Shown here piece after piece: positions 25,382-34,038 of a DNA stretch of 64,000 nucleotides (the stretch's first letter is position 1; every line of letters begins with the position of its first letter). Both the position numbers and the translations under genes were made by a program. The stretch spans positions 1-64,000 of the forward strand of contig JBOGNJ010000175.1 of the NCBI GenBank assembly GCA_050746905.1, given 5' to 3'. Under the pieces are notes generated by a model. That model did not search any database and had not been told where the DNA came from. It worked only from the letters and a program-made list of their open reading frames with translations. This DNA is from DAHUXN01 sp050746905 (GTDB lineage Bacteria; Acidobacteriota; Terriglobia; Acidiferrales; UBA7541).

Positions 25382-26872
25382 CTAAGGCTTCGTAGGCAGA
25401 CCAGTCCAAGGATCTATGCCCCGCGGTCCTTCCACCCAAACATCGACGGCGTAAACTGAGTTAAAGCCATAAAAGCAACGGTTGTCACCATCCCCGCCGC
25501 AACCCACGTTCGCGCAGTTCTGACCCTGCCAGTCGACCCACAGCGAGGAGCTTTGCCATTCAAGGTTGAAATTTCCTGCTGTGTAGAGCGTCCCGGCGGA
25601 GCAACTGCTCGGTTCCCACTGCAGAGAGGCGGCCGTGGGAACGAAGCCGGGTTGCAAGCGGCTGAAATCATAGACGTCTCTGCCGGATTTGGGCATATTC
25701 GCCGTATCGAAGCCGTTCTTCATATACGGCAGGTTTTCGTCCCACTGCACTTCAGCGGTCATTTTCTGGAATCCCCAGCCGTCCGTAGCTGAGGCTGGCG
25801 AATCGTAAGTGGACTTCCAAGCCGAGGTATTGGCCGTGGTCAGCCCCCAGAGCGAGAAATCGCCCCGCGGAATGCTGCGCAACGGAACTTCTTTCCGTGC
25901 CGCATAGAATTTGAATCCGCCCTTGCTCGCCTGTTGCCCGTCGGCTCGCTGCACGACGAGCGTCAGGTTGTCCTGGTCGAATAGTCCCGACAGATTCCAA
26001 TCGAGGTCCAGATGGATCCAATTGTCGTGCCATTCCAGAATTTGGAACGGCAATGGAAAGCCGGAGCCCCGGTACATATCCTTGTAGAGATAAACCTTCG
26101 CGTTTGGCCCTGGATTGCCGAAAGAGCAGCCGGTGATCGTGTATTCATCGTACTGCTTGGTCGTGGTGAACGTCGCCGGGTAATAGCTTCCGCTCACGTT
26201 CAGGATTCTCATCGCCGGGTTCTGTGCGCACGTAAGGCCGATATTGTTAATGGGGGTTGGAGCCGTCAGGATCGCCCGAGAATTTGTGGTTTCGCTGGTG
26301 GTTCTCCCAGCCCCTAGCGTCCCGGGGCTATTCGGCTTGAGCAGAGTCGACGGGGCAGAGACTTGTGTTGCGCTTCCGATATTTGTCCTGGGTGTCGTGG
26401 ACGATGACGGCGCTTTCAGCGCAGCCACCTTTGAGGGTGCCATTGGCTGAACGCCCTTTGTGCCCGTGCCGTTTGGGGTTGACGAGGTCGATTGCAGAAG
26501 CGTCCCTGTCTTTGCGGCAGTGGTCTGCTGTTTCATCTCCGATGCTTCCCTATCCGCCGCCTTGCGCTGCTGATCCAACTGCATAAGTATCGCGGCGCTT
26601 TTTTGCGCGGCGAATGGGTTGGCCGTTTTCGGCCCGCTCTTCGGGGGTCCCGCTTTGAACTTTCCGCGCGCGTTTGCCGGCCTTTTCGTCGGGTTCGCCT
26701 GCGTTCCTGATCCAGCGACCGTTGCTTGTGCCGGGACACGACTGCTCGTGGTGGGTATGCGAGATGCCTGTCCTAGGCTAACTGGGGCAAAGCACAACAG
26801 GGCACCCACGATTACCAGTGCGCCTGATGCGCAGCGCCCTGCCTTCACTTCCAAGTTAATCAGTCCGTTCAT
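25382..26872 (-). CDS. Secreted TIG/IPT-like protein with GPRGIDP tail, paralogue 2
   Basis: Start set at ATG 26872 with a strong SD (AGGAGG); the frame is open 37 codons further. The 496-aa product has a signal peptide (ALVIVGALLCFAPVSLGQ), a Lys/Pro/Thr-rich linker with a Gln/Ala-rich helix (AAILMQLDQQRKAADREASE), then MRILNVSGSYYPATFTTTKQ, YTITGCSFGNPG, LTLVVQRADGQQASKGGFKF, YAARKEVPLRSIP, YDFSRLQPGF and the ending DVWVEGPRGIDPW, TKP. It is the promoter-proximal gene of the array and diverges from the regulator at 27080 across about 200 bp. Confidence 0.78.
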   Translation of the reverse strand: MNGLINLEVKAGRCASGALVIVGALLCFAPVSLGQASRIPTTSSRVPAQATVAGSGTQANPTKRPANARGKFKAGPPKSGPKTANPFAAQKSAAILMQLDQQRKAADREASEMKQQTTAAKTGTLLQSTSSTPNGTGTKGVQPMAPSKVAALKAPSSSTTPRTNIGSATQVSAPSTLLKPNSPGTLGAGRTTSETTNSRAILTAPTPINNIGLTCAQNPAMRILNVSGSYYPATFTTTKQYDEYTITGCSFGNPGPNAKVYLYKDMYRGSGFPLPFQILEWHDNWIHLDLDWNLSGLFDQDNLTLVVQRADGQQASKGGFKFYAARKEVPLRSIPRGDFSLWGLTTANTSAWKSTYDSPASATDGWGFQKMTAEVQWDENLPYMKNGFDTANMPKSGRDVYDFSRLQPGFVPTAASLQWEPSSCSAGTLYTAGNFNLEWQSSSLWVDWQGQNCANVGCGGDGDNRCFYGFNSVYAVDVWVEGPRGIDPWTGLPTKP

Positions 26873-27079
26873 TGTCGCTTCCTCCTGGCAGTTCTTCGCA
26901 ACGCATGTATGGGAATAATCGGTAATCGCGAAAACGTCAAAGGACGAGCTTGCGACGTTCTTATGACCTGCTAATCGCCACAAAAGGCGTGACCTGCAAG
27001 GCCTACTGACTCAATGTCCGGTTGCGCACACAATTCGTGATATACTCCGCGCCAAGATTTCAGGTTCCCGCGAGGCCCT

Positions 27080-29935
27080 GTGAGCGTTCGCGCCACATCT
27101 CGTCTATTTCGTTTTGGGCTTTTTGAAGCTGATTTGGAGAGCGCCCGCCTTACCCGCAAGGGAGTGCGCATCCGCCTTCAGGAGCAGCCTTTTCGTATCC
27201 TCGCGATGATGCTTGAGCGCGCCGGTCAGATTGTCACCCGCGAAGACCTCCGTCAGCATTTGTGGCCGGCGGGAACTTATGTGGATTTTGACGGCAGCTT
27301 GAACGCTGCGCTCAAACGGCTCCGCGCTGCTCTCGACGACGATGCGGATAATCCCCGATTCATCGAAACCGTTCCCAAGCGTGGCTACCGCTTCATTGCT
27401 CCTGTGACTGTTAAAGATTCCGTGAGCGCCAACGCTGAAATCCTTTCCGCGCTTCCAACGCCTCCCGCTAAAAATGACGCTGCGTCGAATTCGCCTTCAA
27501 CTTGGCTGGGGGTTCCGCGTCGCCGCTGGCGCTTGCCGCTCGCCACTGCCATGGTGCTGATCGCTGTCGCCGCTTTTTTCATTTTTCGGAAACGTCCCGT
27601 CGTTGCCCGCGCTCCTGTTGCGCAGGTCAATGTTGATGTGGGTTCGCTGCGCCGCTCTGTCGCCGTTCTTGGTTTCCAGAATGCTTCTGGACGCGCCAGC
27701 GATTCCTGGCTATCCACGGCGCTCACGGAAATGCTGCGCACCGAACTCGGTGCCGGTGGCAAATTGCGCGTCGTTCCCGGAGAAAACGTCGCTCAATTTC
27801 GCGTCGGAGCGCCCTGGTCGGAAACCGATTCCCTCAGCCAGCAAACCGCTTCGCGCATCGGGAAGGCACTCGATAGTGACCTTCTCGTGCTCGGTTCGTT
27901 CGCGGCTCTCGGAGAACCGCAAACCGGTGTCGTTCGCGTTGATTTTCGCTTGCAGGATGCCCAGACCGGCGAAATTTTGTATCAAGGAGCGGAGACCGGA
28001 ACGGAAAAACAATTCTTCGGGCTGGTCGCAAAAGTAGGAGTGGCGCTTCGCGAACGTTTGGGCTTGCCGATGATCGGCGAATCAGAAGAGGTCGGCGTGG
28101 TTTCTTCGCTGCCTTCCGATCCAGACGCCAACCGCTTTTATTCGCTCGGTCTGCAAAAGCTCCGCGACGCCGATGCTGCCGCCGCTCAGGATCTCTTCCT
28201 GCAGGCGGAAAAGCTCGCGCCCCGGTTTCCCCTCGTTCACCTCATGTTGTTTCGCACCTGGGGAGCGCTTGGGTATGATCAAAAGGCTAAAAACGAAATT
28301 ACCACCGCCTACCAACTTTCTACCAGCCTTCCCGAAACCGAAAAGCTGCAAGTGGAAGGCGCGTACTTCCAGACTCTTAGAGATTACGATAAAGCTGCCG
28401 CCGCATATCGTGCGCTTTGCACGCTGTACCCGGATAGCGTGGATTATGCGGAGCAATTTATCGTCGTACTGAACGCCGCAGGCCGTCGCGAAGAAGCCCT
28501 CGCCGTAATCAAACAGCTTCGCAATCTTCCGCCGCCAGCCTCCGGAGATCCCCGAATAGACTTTTGGGAAGGCCAATTGATCAGTTTTTCCAACGGGCCG
28601 GCCGCGCGCCCATTCTTCGAGAAGGCCGTTGCCGAAGCCGCCTCTCGCGGCCAGAAACTGCTCTATGCGCGGTTTCGGCTGGAGGAGTGTATCAATATGG
28701 TCTATGGCGATCACCCACAAGGAGCAGTGGCACACTGCCAAGAGGCCTACGACATCTTTATGGCTGCAGGCAACCGCTTGTACGCCGCGGATGCCCTGCG
28801 AACCATGGCTGATCGCCGCGGCGCGGAAGGCGACATGAATGGTGCGCGCGAAATCTACCAGCGCGCCTATGCCATCCTCAGCAAACTGGGCGAGCACGAA
28901 AAGACAGGCATCGTGCTCAATAACATGGCCATCACCTATGAGAATCAAGGCCAAATCAGTCAGGCGGAGAAGCTCTTTCGCCAGGCTGCTGAGAACTGGA
29001 AAGAATGCGGCGATACTCCCAATGAAGGGGCCGCTGTCGGCAATCTCGCCGATATCTTTATGGCGCGCGGCGAACTCCGCCAAGCCGAAACACAATACCA
29101 AACGGCCCAGAAATTGATTGAATCCTTGGGTGCTGTCAACGTTTCGTATGAGCTTTACAATATTGCGACGATCCGTTTGTACGAAGGCGATATCGGAGGT
29201 GCCCAGCACTATGCCCAACAAGCGCTCACGATGTCACAATCTAGGCAGCAGGTGGCCGATACTGCCGCCGTCAGCGCGGTTCTCGGCGACATTCGCGTCG
29301 CTCAGGATGATTTGCTGGGAGCGCGGCAGAATTATCAACAAGCCCTCGCAATTCACCAGCAATTGGGAAACGAAGGTGCCATCGCTGAAAACGAATCCTC
29401 CCTCGCGACAGTTTTCATCGAGGAAGGCAAGTTTACCGAGGCAGAACTGGCGCTGAGAAAATCGATCGCCAAGTTTCACTCTCAAAAAGCGGAGATCGAC
29501 GAAATTCATGCCGAAACCGATTTGAGTCGCGCGCTTTTGTTGCAAGGCAAACTCGATGATGCCCGCAAAGCCATTGCTGACGCCCTTGCCCTCAGTCGCA
29601 CCAGTCGCGATCCCAGCGTGAACTGGCCAGTCACCATCCAGGGTGCACGGATTGAAGCCGCCGAACTGGCCTCTCGCACTAAATCGAAGCCGGATTTTTC
29701 CGATCCCCGCCGGAGACTTCAGAACGTTCTGTCCTCGGCCAAACAGCTCGGCTATTACGGAATTGAATGCGAGGCTCGCCTCGCGCTTGGCGAACTCGAA
29801 CTTCGCCTGAGTCCGCAGATCGCACGCTCGCAGCTCGAAGAGCTTGCACGGGATGCACACGAACACGGCCTAAATCTCGTCTCGGCCAAAGCCACCCACA
29901 TCTTGAAGGTTTCCATCTCCTCACCCCATGCCTAG
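27080..29935 (+). CDS. Winged-helix / TM / TPR one-component regulator
   Basis: A 951-aa protein starting at a GTG. Residues about 8-105 are an OmpR/PhoB-type winged helix (FRFGLFEADLESARLTRKG, LLERAGQIVTREDLRQHLWP, VKRGYRFIAPV-like end). A TM helix lies at about 153-170 (LATAMVLIAVAAFFIF) after a basic stretch (RRRWR). Residues about 190-330 form a TolB/FlgO-like periplasmic domain (SVAVLGFQNAS, WLSTALTEMLRTEL, LLVLGSFAAL, LVAKVGVALRERLGL). The remainder is a long array of TPR-like helices (NNMAITYENQGQISQAEKLF). CadC-like membrane regulators sense periplasmic signals and bind DNA directly. It is divergent from the secreted-protein array. Confidence 0.87.
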   Translation: MSVRATSRLFRFGLFEADLESARLTRKGVRIRLQEQPFRILAMMLERAGQIVTREDLRQHLWPAGTYVDFDGSLNAALKRLRAALDDDADNPRFIETVPKRGYRFIAPVTVKDSVSANAEILSALPTPPAKNDAASNSPSTWLGVPRRRWRLPLATAMVLIAVAAFFIFRKRPVVARAPVAQVNVDVGSLRRSVAVLGFQNASGRASDSWLSTALTEMLRTELGAGGKLRVVPGENVAQFRVGAPWSETDSLSQQTASRIGKALDSDLLVLGSFAALGEPQTGVVRVDFRLQDAQTGEILYQGAETGTEKQFFGLVAKVGVALRERLGLPMIGESEEVGVVSSLPSDPDANRFYSLGLQKLRDADAAAAQDLFLQAEKLAPRFPLVHLMLFRTWGALGYDQKAKNEITTAYQLSTSLPETEKLQVEGAYFQTLRDYDKAAAAYRALCTLYPDSVDYAEQFIVVLNAAGRREEALAVIKQLRNLPPPASGDPRIDFWEGQLISFSNGPAARPFFEKAVAEAASRGQKLLYARFRLEECINMVYGDHPQGAVAHCQEAYDIFMAAGNRLYAADALRTMADRRGAEGDMNGAREIYQRAYAILSKLGEHEKTGIVLNNMAITYENQGQISQAEKLFRQAAENWKECGDTPNEGAAVGNLADIFMARGELRQAETQYQTAQKLIESLGAVNVSYELYNIATIRLYEGDIGGAQHYAQQALTMSQSRQQVADTAAVSAVLGDIRVAQDDLLGARQNYQQALAIHQQLGNEGAIAENESSLATVFIEEGKFTEAELALRKSIAKFHSQKAEIDEIHAETDLSRALLLQGKLDDARKAIADALALSRTSRDPSVNWPVTIQGARIEAAELASRTKSKPDFSDPRRRLQNVLSSAKQLGYYGIECEARLALGELELRLSPQIARSQLEELARDAHEHGLNLVSAKATHILKVSISSPHA

Positions 29936-30337
29936 AGTGGATTGGAAGACAGATGTCGACTCAGATTTGGATTACGTTTGTGAAACTACCAACGTTTGCA
30001 ACCGAACCGACACAGGGGGCAGATTTTACTGGACGCATGGGGTCACACGCACGCTTTTCCATTTTTCCGGGAGGAAGGGATGCCGTAGAAGGAGCGTTCG
30101 GCGAACGCCTTAGTTTCGATCTTTGCGGGCCTGGGCCGGCGGCATCAAAGAAGGTTCACGATGATATCTGACCGTTTACTTTATCGATTGTCTTAATCGC
30201 GCGAGGCCGCGTACGTGGTTAGAGTCGCCGAACGAATGATGATTGTTGCGTATGGGCGTAAGACCAGTTTGTGCGAGCACCTAAAAGGTAGGCAGCCGTG
30301 CTTTCCAGGAATATATTAAACTCATAGAGTTGCGGAT
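29936..30337. other. Gene-free stretch before tRNA-Ala
   Basis: About 400 bp without a convincing reading frame, SD or clear hairpin. The frames that cross it are short and have no recognisable domain. A TATATTAAAC-like AT-rich box at about 30312 may belong to the promoter of the following tRNA gene. Confidence 0.5.
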
Positions 30338-30413
30338 GGGCGTGTAGCTCAGATGGGAGAGCACCTGCTTTGCAAGCAGGGGGTCGCCGGTTCGATCCCG
30401 GCCACGTCCACCA
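30338..30413 (+). tRNA. tRNA-Ala (anticodon TGC)
   Basis: A 76-nt cloverleaf including an encoded CCA end (30411-30413). Acceptor arms GGGCGTG/CACGTCC pair with one G-T; the D arm is GCTC/GAGC; the anticodon arm CCTGC-TTTGCAA-GCAGG gives anticodon TGC at 30371-30373; the T arm contains GGTTCGATCC. It decodes GCA and related Ala codons. There is no adjacent integrase or att-like repeat. Confidence 0.97.
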
Positions 30414-30505
30414 ACTTTCTTCGCTGGATTCGAGGTACTGCGCGGTCGCGTCACAATTTCAAAGTTCGGTTCAGGGTTCGCGCTGTTGTACGGTGCCGCA
30501 GGCCT

Positions 30506-31264
30506 CTAACGCTCCAATTGCTCTTTCTCTTCCTTAATCGAGACTGGGCACAAGCGGTCGCTGGCGATGCTGATAAGCAACAGGCCCACCGCGATAAAAA
30601 GCGCTCGCATGCCCCAAACGGCAAACGACCACGTTCCCGCCGCAGCGCCGCCGACGTAAAACAGCCAAACGCAGAGGAGAAACAGCGTCATTTGACGATC
30701 TTCTCTTTGAGCACGTTGAACACTGACGCTTCGAGATTTCGTTTTCAATAAATCGTAGGCGCGGAAAGTGATATGAGAAACGAGCTGACCTATCTTGTTT
30801 ACCATACCCGTAACGAAGGTGGTATGGACTGTCAGCGGGCCAATCCCCGTCAGCGTTGCGGTCTGGATTCCCATGGCGCCTGCCAGAAGCGCCAAACTCG
30901 AATAGGTTGTTGCCGTTAAATTCAAACGCTCATAAGCCACTGCCGCGAGCAGGATTGCTTCGATTGCGAGGGTGACCGAAGCAATTCTTCGGATTCGGAT
31001 TCTTGAGCCGAACTCGATCAGCGAGCGCGCAAAAATTGATCCGCACAAAAATGCCGCCACGATGATGCCTGCCGCCGAAACATCCATCCAATTCCGAACG
31101 ATGATGCCATGGCCCAATTGCACCGTCGTACCCGTCAGGTGCGCCGTAAAGAAATGAAAGATGCCGGCGTATCCGACGATGTCGACAAGGCCGGATGCCA
31201 GTGTCAGAACGAGCGCAATCAGAATTTTGGGCCGGTATTCATTGAAAAAACTTGCATCGGCCAT
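30506..31264 (-). CDS. YoaK (DUF1275) family membrane protein
   Basis: A 252-aa membrane protein with about six TM helices. The N-terminal LASGLVDIVGYAGIFHFFTA, HLTGTTVQLG and the later GIQTATLTGIGPLTVHTTFV followed by TGMVNKIGQL match the YoaK/DUF1275 family, in which these polar helix residues are conserved. The biochemical role is unknown; a transporter-like function is often suggested. It is the last gene of a minus-strand run of six, 94 nt after the enolase-superfamily gene, and may export or import the metabolite handled upstream. Confidence 0.88.
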   Translation of the reverse strand: MADASFFNEYRPKILIALVLTLASGLVDIVGYAGIFHFFTAHLTGTTVQLGHGIIVRNWMDVSAAGIIVAAFLCGSIFARSLIEFGSRIRIRRIASVTLAIEAILLAAVAYERLNLTATTYSSLALLAGAMGIQTATLTGIGPLTVHTTFVTGMVNKIGQLVSHITFRAYDLLKTKSRSVSVQRAQREDRQMTLFLLCVWLFYVGGAAAGTWSFAVWGMRALFIAVGLLLISIASDRLCPVSIKEEKEQLER

Positions 31265-31358
31265 TTTTCAACATCCCCTTGTTGAAATGGTTTACTGTCC
31301 CAATGTTCCGATTTGTCCCCAGGATTCTCCCGCGTGCCGGTAGTCGCGTTGACCTCAA

Positions 31359-32471
31359 TTACCGAATGGCGTATTTCTCTAAATTGGCCCGGCGAATTTC
31401 GAGGCCCAAGCCGAAGCGCGTCGCATCGGGTATTAAACAACCTTTGTGTGGCTCTTGGACACCGTCGAACGCCAAGTTTTCGATCCGCACATGGTCGTGA
31501 AAATATTCAACATGCACCGCGCTGGCCAGGGCACAGCAAACATGTTTGTGAATCGATGGTGCCGTATGAGCGGAGATGGGCGTTGAATGTGCCGCGCATA
31601 GAACGCCTGCTTGTAGAAACCCAGTGATTCCTCCGCAACGCGTGGCGTCCGCCTGGAGGACATCCACGGCTCCTGACTCCAGCATTGCCCGAAAGTAACG
31701 GGCATCGTAACCATATTCTCCAGCAGCGATTTCCATTTCTTTCGGAGCTTGTTCACGGATGAATCGGAGTCCTTCCAAATCATCGGACGAAACGGGCTCT
31801 TCAAACCAACTTACATCTGCTTCCCGAAACCGTTCCGCGAGCGACAGCGCCTGTTTTCGGCCATACGCGCCATTGGCATCGACCAATAATCCGGCGTTTT
31901 CGCCGATGGCCGCTCGTGCGCAGAGGACGCGCTTCGGATCGTCATTGACCTGCCTGCCTACTTTCATTTTCACCATACGAATTCCCGACTTAATCCAATC
32001 CGACAACTGCCGCTGCAGTTGATCAATCGGATAAGACGTGAATCCACCGCTGCCATAAACGGGTATTCTGTTTCGCACGGCTCCCAAGAGCTTTACCAAA
32101 GGGAGTCGAAGAAGCTTGGCCTTAAGGTCCCACAGCGCGATGTCCACCGCAGATATCGCCATGGACGCTATGCCCGGCCTTCCGAGATTCCGAATCGCTT
32201 GGGTCATCGCCAGCCATGCGCCCGCAACGTCCATAGCGTCGCGCCCTTCAACGACCGTGCGAAGAAGGCTATCGATCAGCTTTGCGGTGCTTATATCTGC
32301 ATAGGTATAACCAATGCCGCCGATTTCGCCAGACTTCGCCTCGACCAATACAATCGTTGTCCTATCCCATTCGAGCGTTCCATCCGATTCCGGAAAGTCT
32401 GTCGGGATCGTATAGGCGGATACCTGGATGCTCTTTATGTGGGACGTCGCGTGCTTGGGAGCAGTGGCCAT
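31359..32471 (-). CDS. Enolase-superfamily (mandelate racemase/muconate-lactonizing type) enzyme
   Basis: A 370-aa enolase-superfamily protein with the capping domain (about 1-130) and TIM barrel. The catalytic frame is visible: MVKMKVGR (Lys base pair), LLVDANGAY (first Asp ligand), FEEPVSSDD (Glu ligand), AAGEYGYD (third ligand region), and ISAHTAPSIH carrying a His. The KxK plus His pattern fits the mandelate-racemase subgroup, which includes many sugar-acid dehydratases. Start set at ATG 32471 because the upstream 43 codons are unlike the family. It follows the ASRT gene by 32 nt. A sugar-acid dehydratase is the favoured inference; substrate unproven. Confidence 0.85.
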   Translation of the reverse strand: MATAPKHATSHIKSIQVSAYTIPTDFPESDGTLEWDRTTIVLVEAKSGEIGGIGYTYADISTAKLIDSLLRTVVEGRDAMDVAGAWLAMTQAIRNLGRPGIASMAISAVDIALWDLKAKLLRLPLVKLLGAVRNRIPVYGSGGFTSYPIDQLQRQLSDWIKSGIRMVKMKVGRQVNDDPKRVLCARAAIGENAGLLVDANGAYGRKQALSLAERFREADVSWFEEPVSSDDLEGLRFIREQAPKEMEIAAGEYGYDARYFRAMLESGAVDVLQADATRCGGITGFLQAGVLCAAHSTPISAHTAPSIHKHVCCALASAVHVEYFHDHVRIENLAFDGVQEPHKGCLIPDATRFGLGLEIRRANLEKYAIR

Positions 32472-32503
32472 TTCACTTGATTCGCAGCGGCGAAGACTTT
32501 CGT

Positions 32504-32881
32504 TCAATCCGTGCCGGCGTAGGCGATCGTGCTGAGCAGGGCATTGGCGGCCTGGCGTGAGTCGAGTCGTGTGTGTTGCACGACGATTGGCACATCGCAT
32601 TCGATCACGCTTGAAAAATCGGTATCTCGAGGGATTGCTTCGGGAGAGACGAGATCGTTGAACCTGATATGTTGAGTCCTTTGCGCTGGGATGGTGATTT
32701 TGTACGGGCCCACAACATCTCTATCAGAAAAAAAAACTGAAATCCGCACATGGGCAACCTTGTCGCCGGCGTTCAAGATGCAAGCCGTTTCGTGACTCTT
32801 CATTTGTGGTTCGGGACCATTGCTCCAGCTGGGAATATAGCCCTCGGCAATGGCCCAGCGCCGTTTTCCAATTGGCTTCAT
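32504..32881 (-). CDS. ASRT (sensory rhodopsin transducer-like) small-molecule-binding protein
   Basis: A 125-aa protein matching the Anabaena sensory rhodopsin transducer family over its whole length: KPIGKRRWAIAEGYIPSWSN then GPEPQMKSHETACILNAGD, HVRISVFFSDRDVVGPYKIT, PAQRTQHIRFNDL, PRDTDFSSVIECDVPIVVQH and TRLDSRQAANALLST. The family is a small soluble beta-sandwich forming tetramers in the characterised homologue. No rhodopsin gene is near. Stand-alone members have been proposed to bind small molecules such as carbohydrates, and the adjacent enolase-superfamily and oxidoreductase genes fit that view. Confidence 0.9.
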   Translation of the reverse strand: MKPIGKRRWAIAEGYIPSWSNGPEPQMKSHETACILNAGDKVAHVRISVFFSDRDVVGPYKITIPAQRTQHIRFNDLVSPEAIPRDTDFSSVIECDVPIVVQHTRLDSRQAANALLSTIAYAGTD

Positions 32882-32988
32882 GATTCCTCCTAATCTGGTT
32901 CTTTACAATAATTTGTTTACGGACTTGCGAAACCGGGACATGCCAGAAAAACGGTCCAAATAGACGATCGCAGCCGGATACATGAAGT

Positions 32989-33996
32989 TCATCCATGGTT
33001 TCTCGATTTCGTCGCCAATAAAAGCCCGATGGTCACAGCTGAAAACCCAAGCCCGAGTCCCAACCATGACCGATGAAGGTCGGCCCACAGTTGAACGCTA
33101 AAAGGGCGAGCGCGTTTGTCGAATGTGCCGTGAGCGCCGCAGTCTTGGTCCGAATCCACCGGAAGCCAAAGATTGTTGCGACGATCGGGATCTTCCGGCT
33201 CAGAGGTTTGTTGCGCGTCGTAGCCTGTGCGACCCAAATACTTATCCAAAAGCCGCGGGGCAATCTTATTTCCGAGGATCGCCTCCACCGTCGAACCTCC
33301 CACGTATACCTCTGCACGATTGTGGTGCGCTGCCCAATACACTGCCCTCGCGCCGACTTCCGGTTCGAAAATTGGAGGAACGGGCTGCGCCTTGTGTTTC
33401 AGTCTGCTCTTAACCCAGCCGAATTGAGGCGTGTTGAGTGCCGGCATATGAACCACCGAGACACTCACGCGGCTCTTGTCGTGGATAAGCTCACAACGCA
33501 ACGAATCGGTGAAACCGACGATTGCATGCTTGGCAGCACAGTAGGCCGACTGGAGAGGAATGCTCCTGTAGGCGAGAGCTGAGCCCACTTGTACGATTTT
33601 CCCGTTGTCGCGAGGCAACATTCGTTTCAGCGCCGCGAGCGTGCCGTTCACGACGCCGAGATAAGTCACGTCCGTCACCCGCTTGAATTCTTCAGCTTTC
33701 ATTTCTTTGACTGGCGAAAACACGGATACCATCGCATTGTTTATCCAAACGTCTATCTTTCCGAACGTTCGCTCCACGTCCGCAGCGGCAGACTCGACGG
33801 CCTCGGCCTCGGAAACATCGGCGCGCAACGCCAGCGCTGTGCCACCCGCTGCCTCCACTTCTCGACAAGCTGCCTCCAGCCCTTTGGTGCCGCGCGCGAG
33901 AAGTGCGACACGAGCTCCATTCTTTCCAAATTCACACGCGATAGAACGCCCCAGTCCGGCAGACGCCCCGGTGACAACCACAGTCTCTTTTTTCAC
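32989..33996 (-). CDS. SDR family oxidoreductase with C-terminal membrane anchor
   Basis: A 335-aa short-chain dehydrogenase. The Rossmann Gly motif is VVTGASAGLGRSIA, the NNA-type motif is INNAMVS, the catalytic Ser is in VQVGSALAYRS, and YxxxK is SAYCAAKHAIVGF. The classical domain ends near residue 250; an extension of about 85 residues follows, whose end (LGLGLGFSAVTIGLLLA then KSRNHG) looks like a single TM helix with a short basic tail. This suggests a tail-anchored enzyme. It lies 42 nt downstream of the FAD/FeS dehydrogenase gene, which has a similar tail. Substrate unknown. Confidence 0.88.
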   Translation of the reverse strand: MKKETVVVTGASAGLGRSIACEFGKNGARVALLARGTKGLEAACREVEAAGGTALALRADVSEAEAVESAAADVERTFGKIDVWINNAMVSVFSPVKEMKAEEFKRVTDVTYLGVVNGTLAALKRMLPRDNGKIVQVGSALAYRSIPLQSAYCAAKHAIVGFTDSLRCELIHDKSRVSVSVVHMPALNTPQFGWVKSRLKHKAQPVPPIFEPEVGARAVYWAAHHNRAEVYVGGSTVEAILGNKIAPRLLDKYLGRTGYDAQQTSEPEDPDRRNNLWLPVDSDQDCGAHGTFDKRARPFSVQLWADLHRSWLGLGLGFSAVTIGLLLATKSRNHG

Positions 33997-34038
33997 GGTC
34001 CGCGCTCCAAGGGTTTAAGAAGAAACTATTCCACTACC

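Noticed and set aside
26933..26959. Inverted repeat AACGTC/GACGTT in the divergent region before the regulator
   Set aside because: Only 6-bp arms with a 15-nt spacer; expected by chance, so not listed as an operator.
28082..29221. Long minus-strand open frame of 379 codons
   Set aside because: It lies wholly inside the antisense of the winged-helix/TPR regulator gene, has no recognisable domain and follows the mirror codon bias of the real gene.
30300..30420. Integration site at tRNA-Ala
   Set aside because: The tRNA 3' end is not repeated nearby and no integrase gene is in the window.
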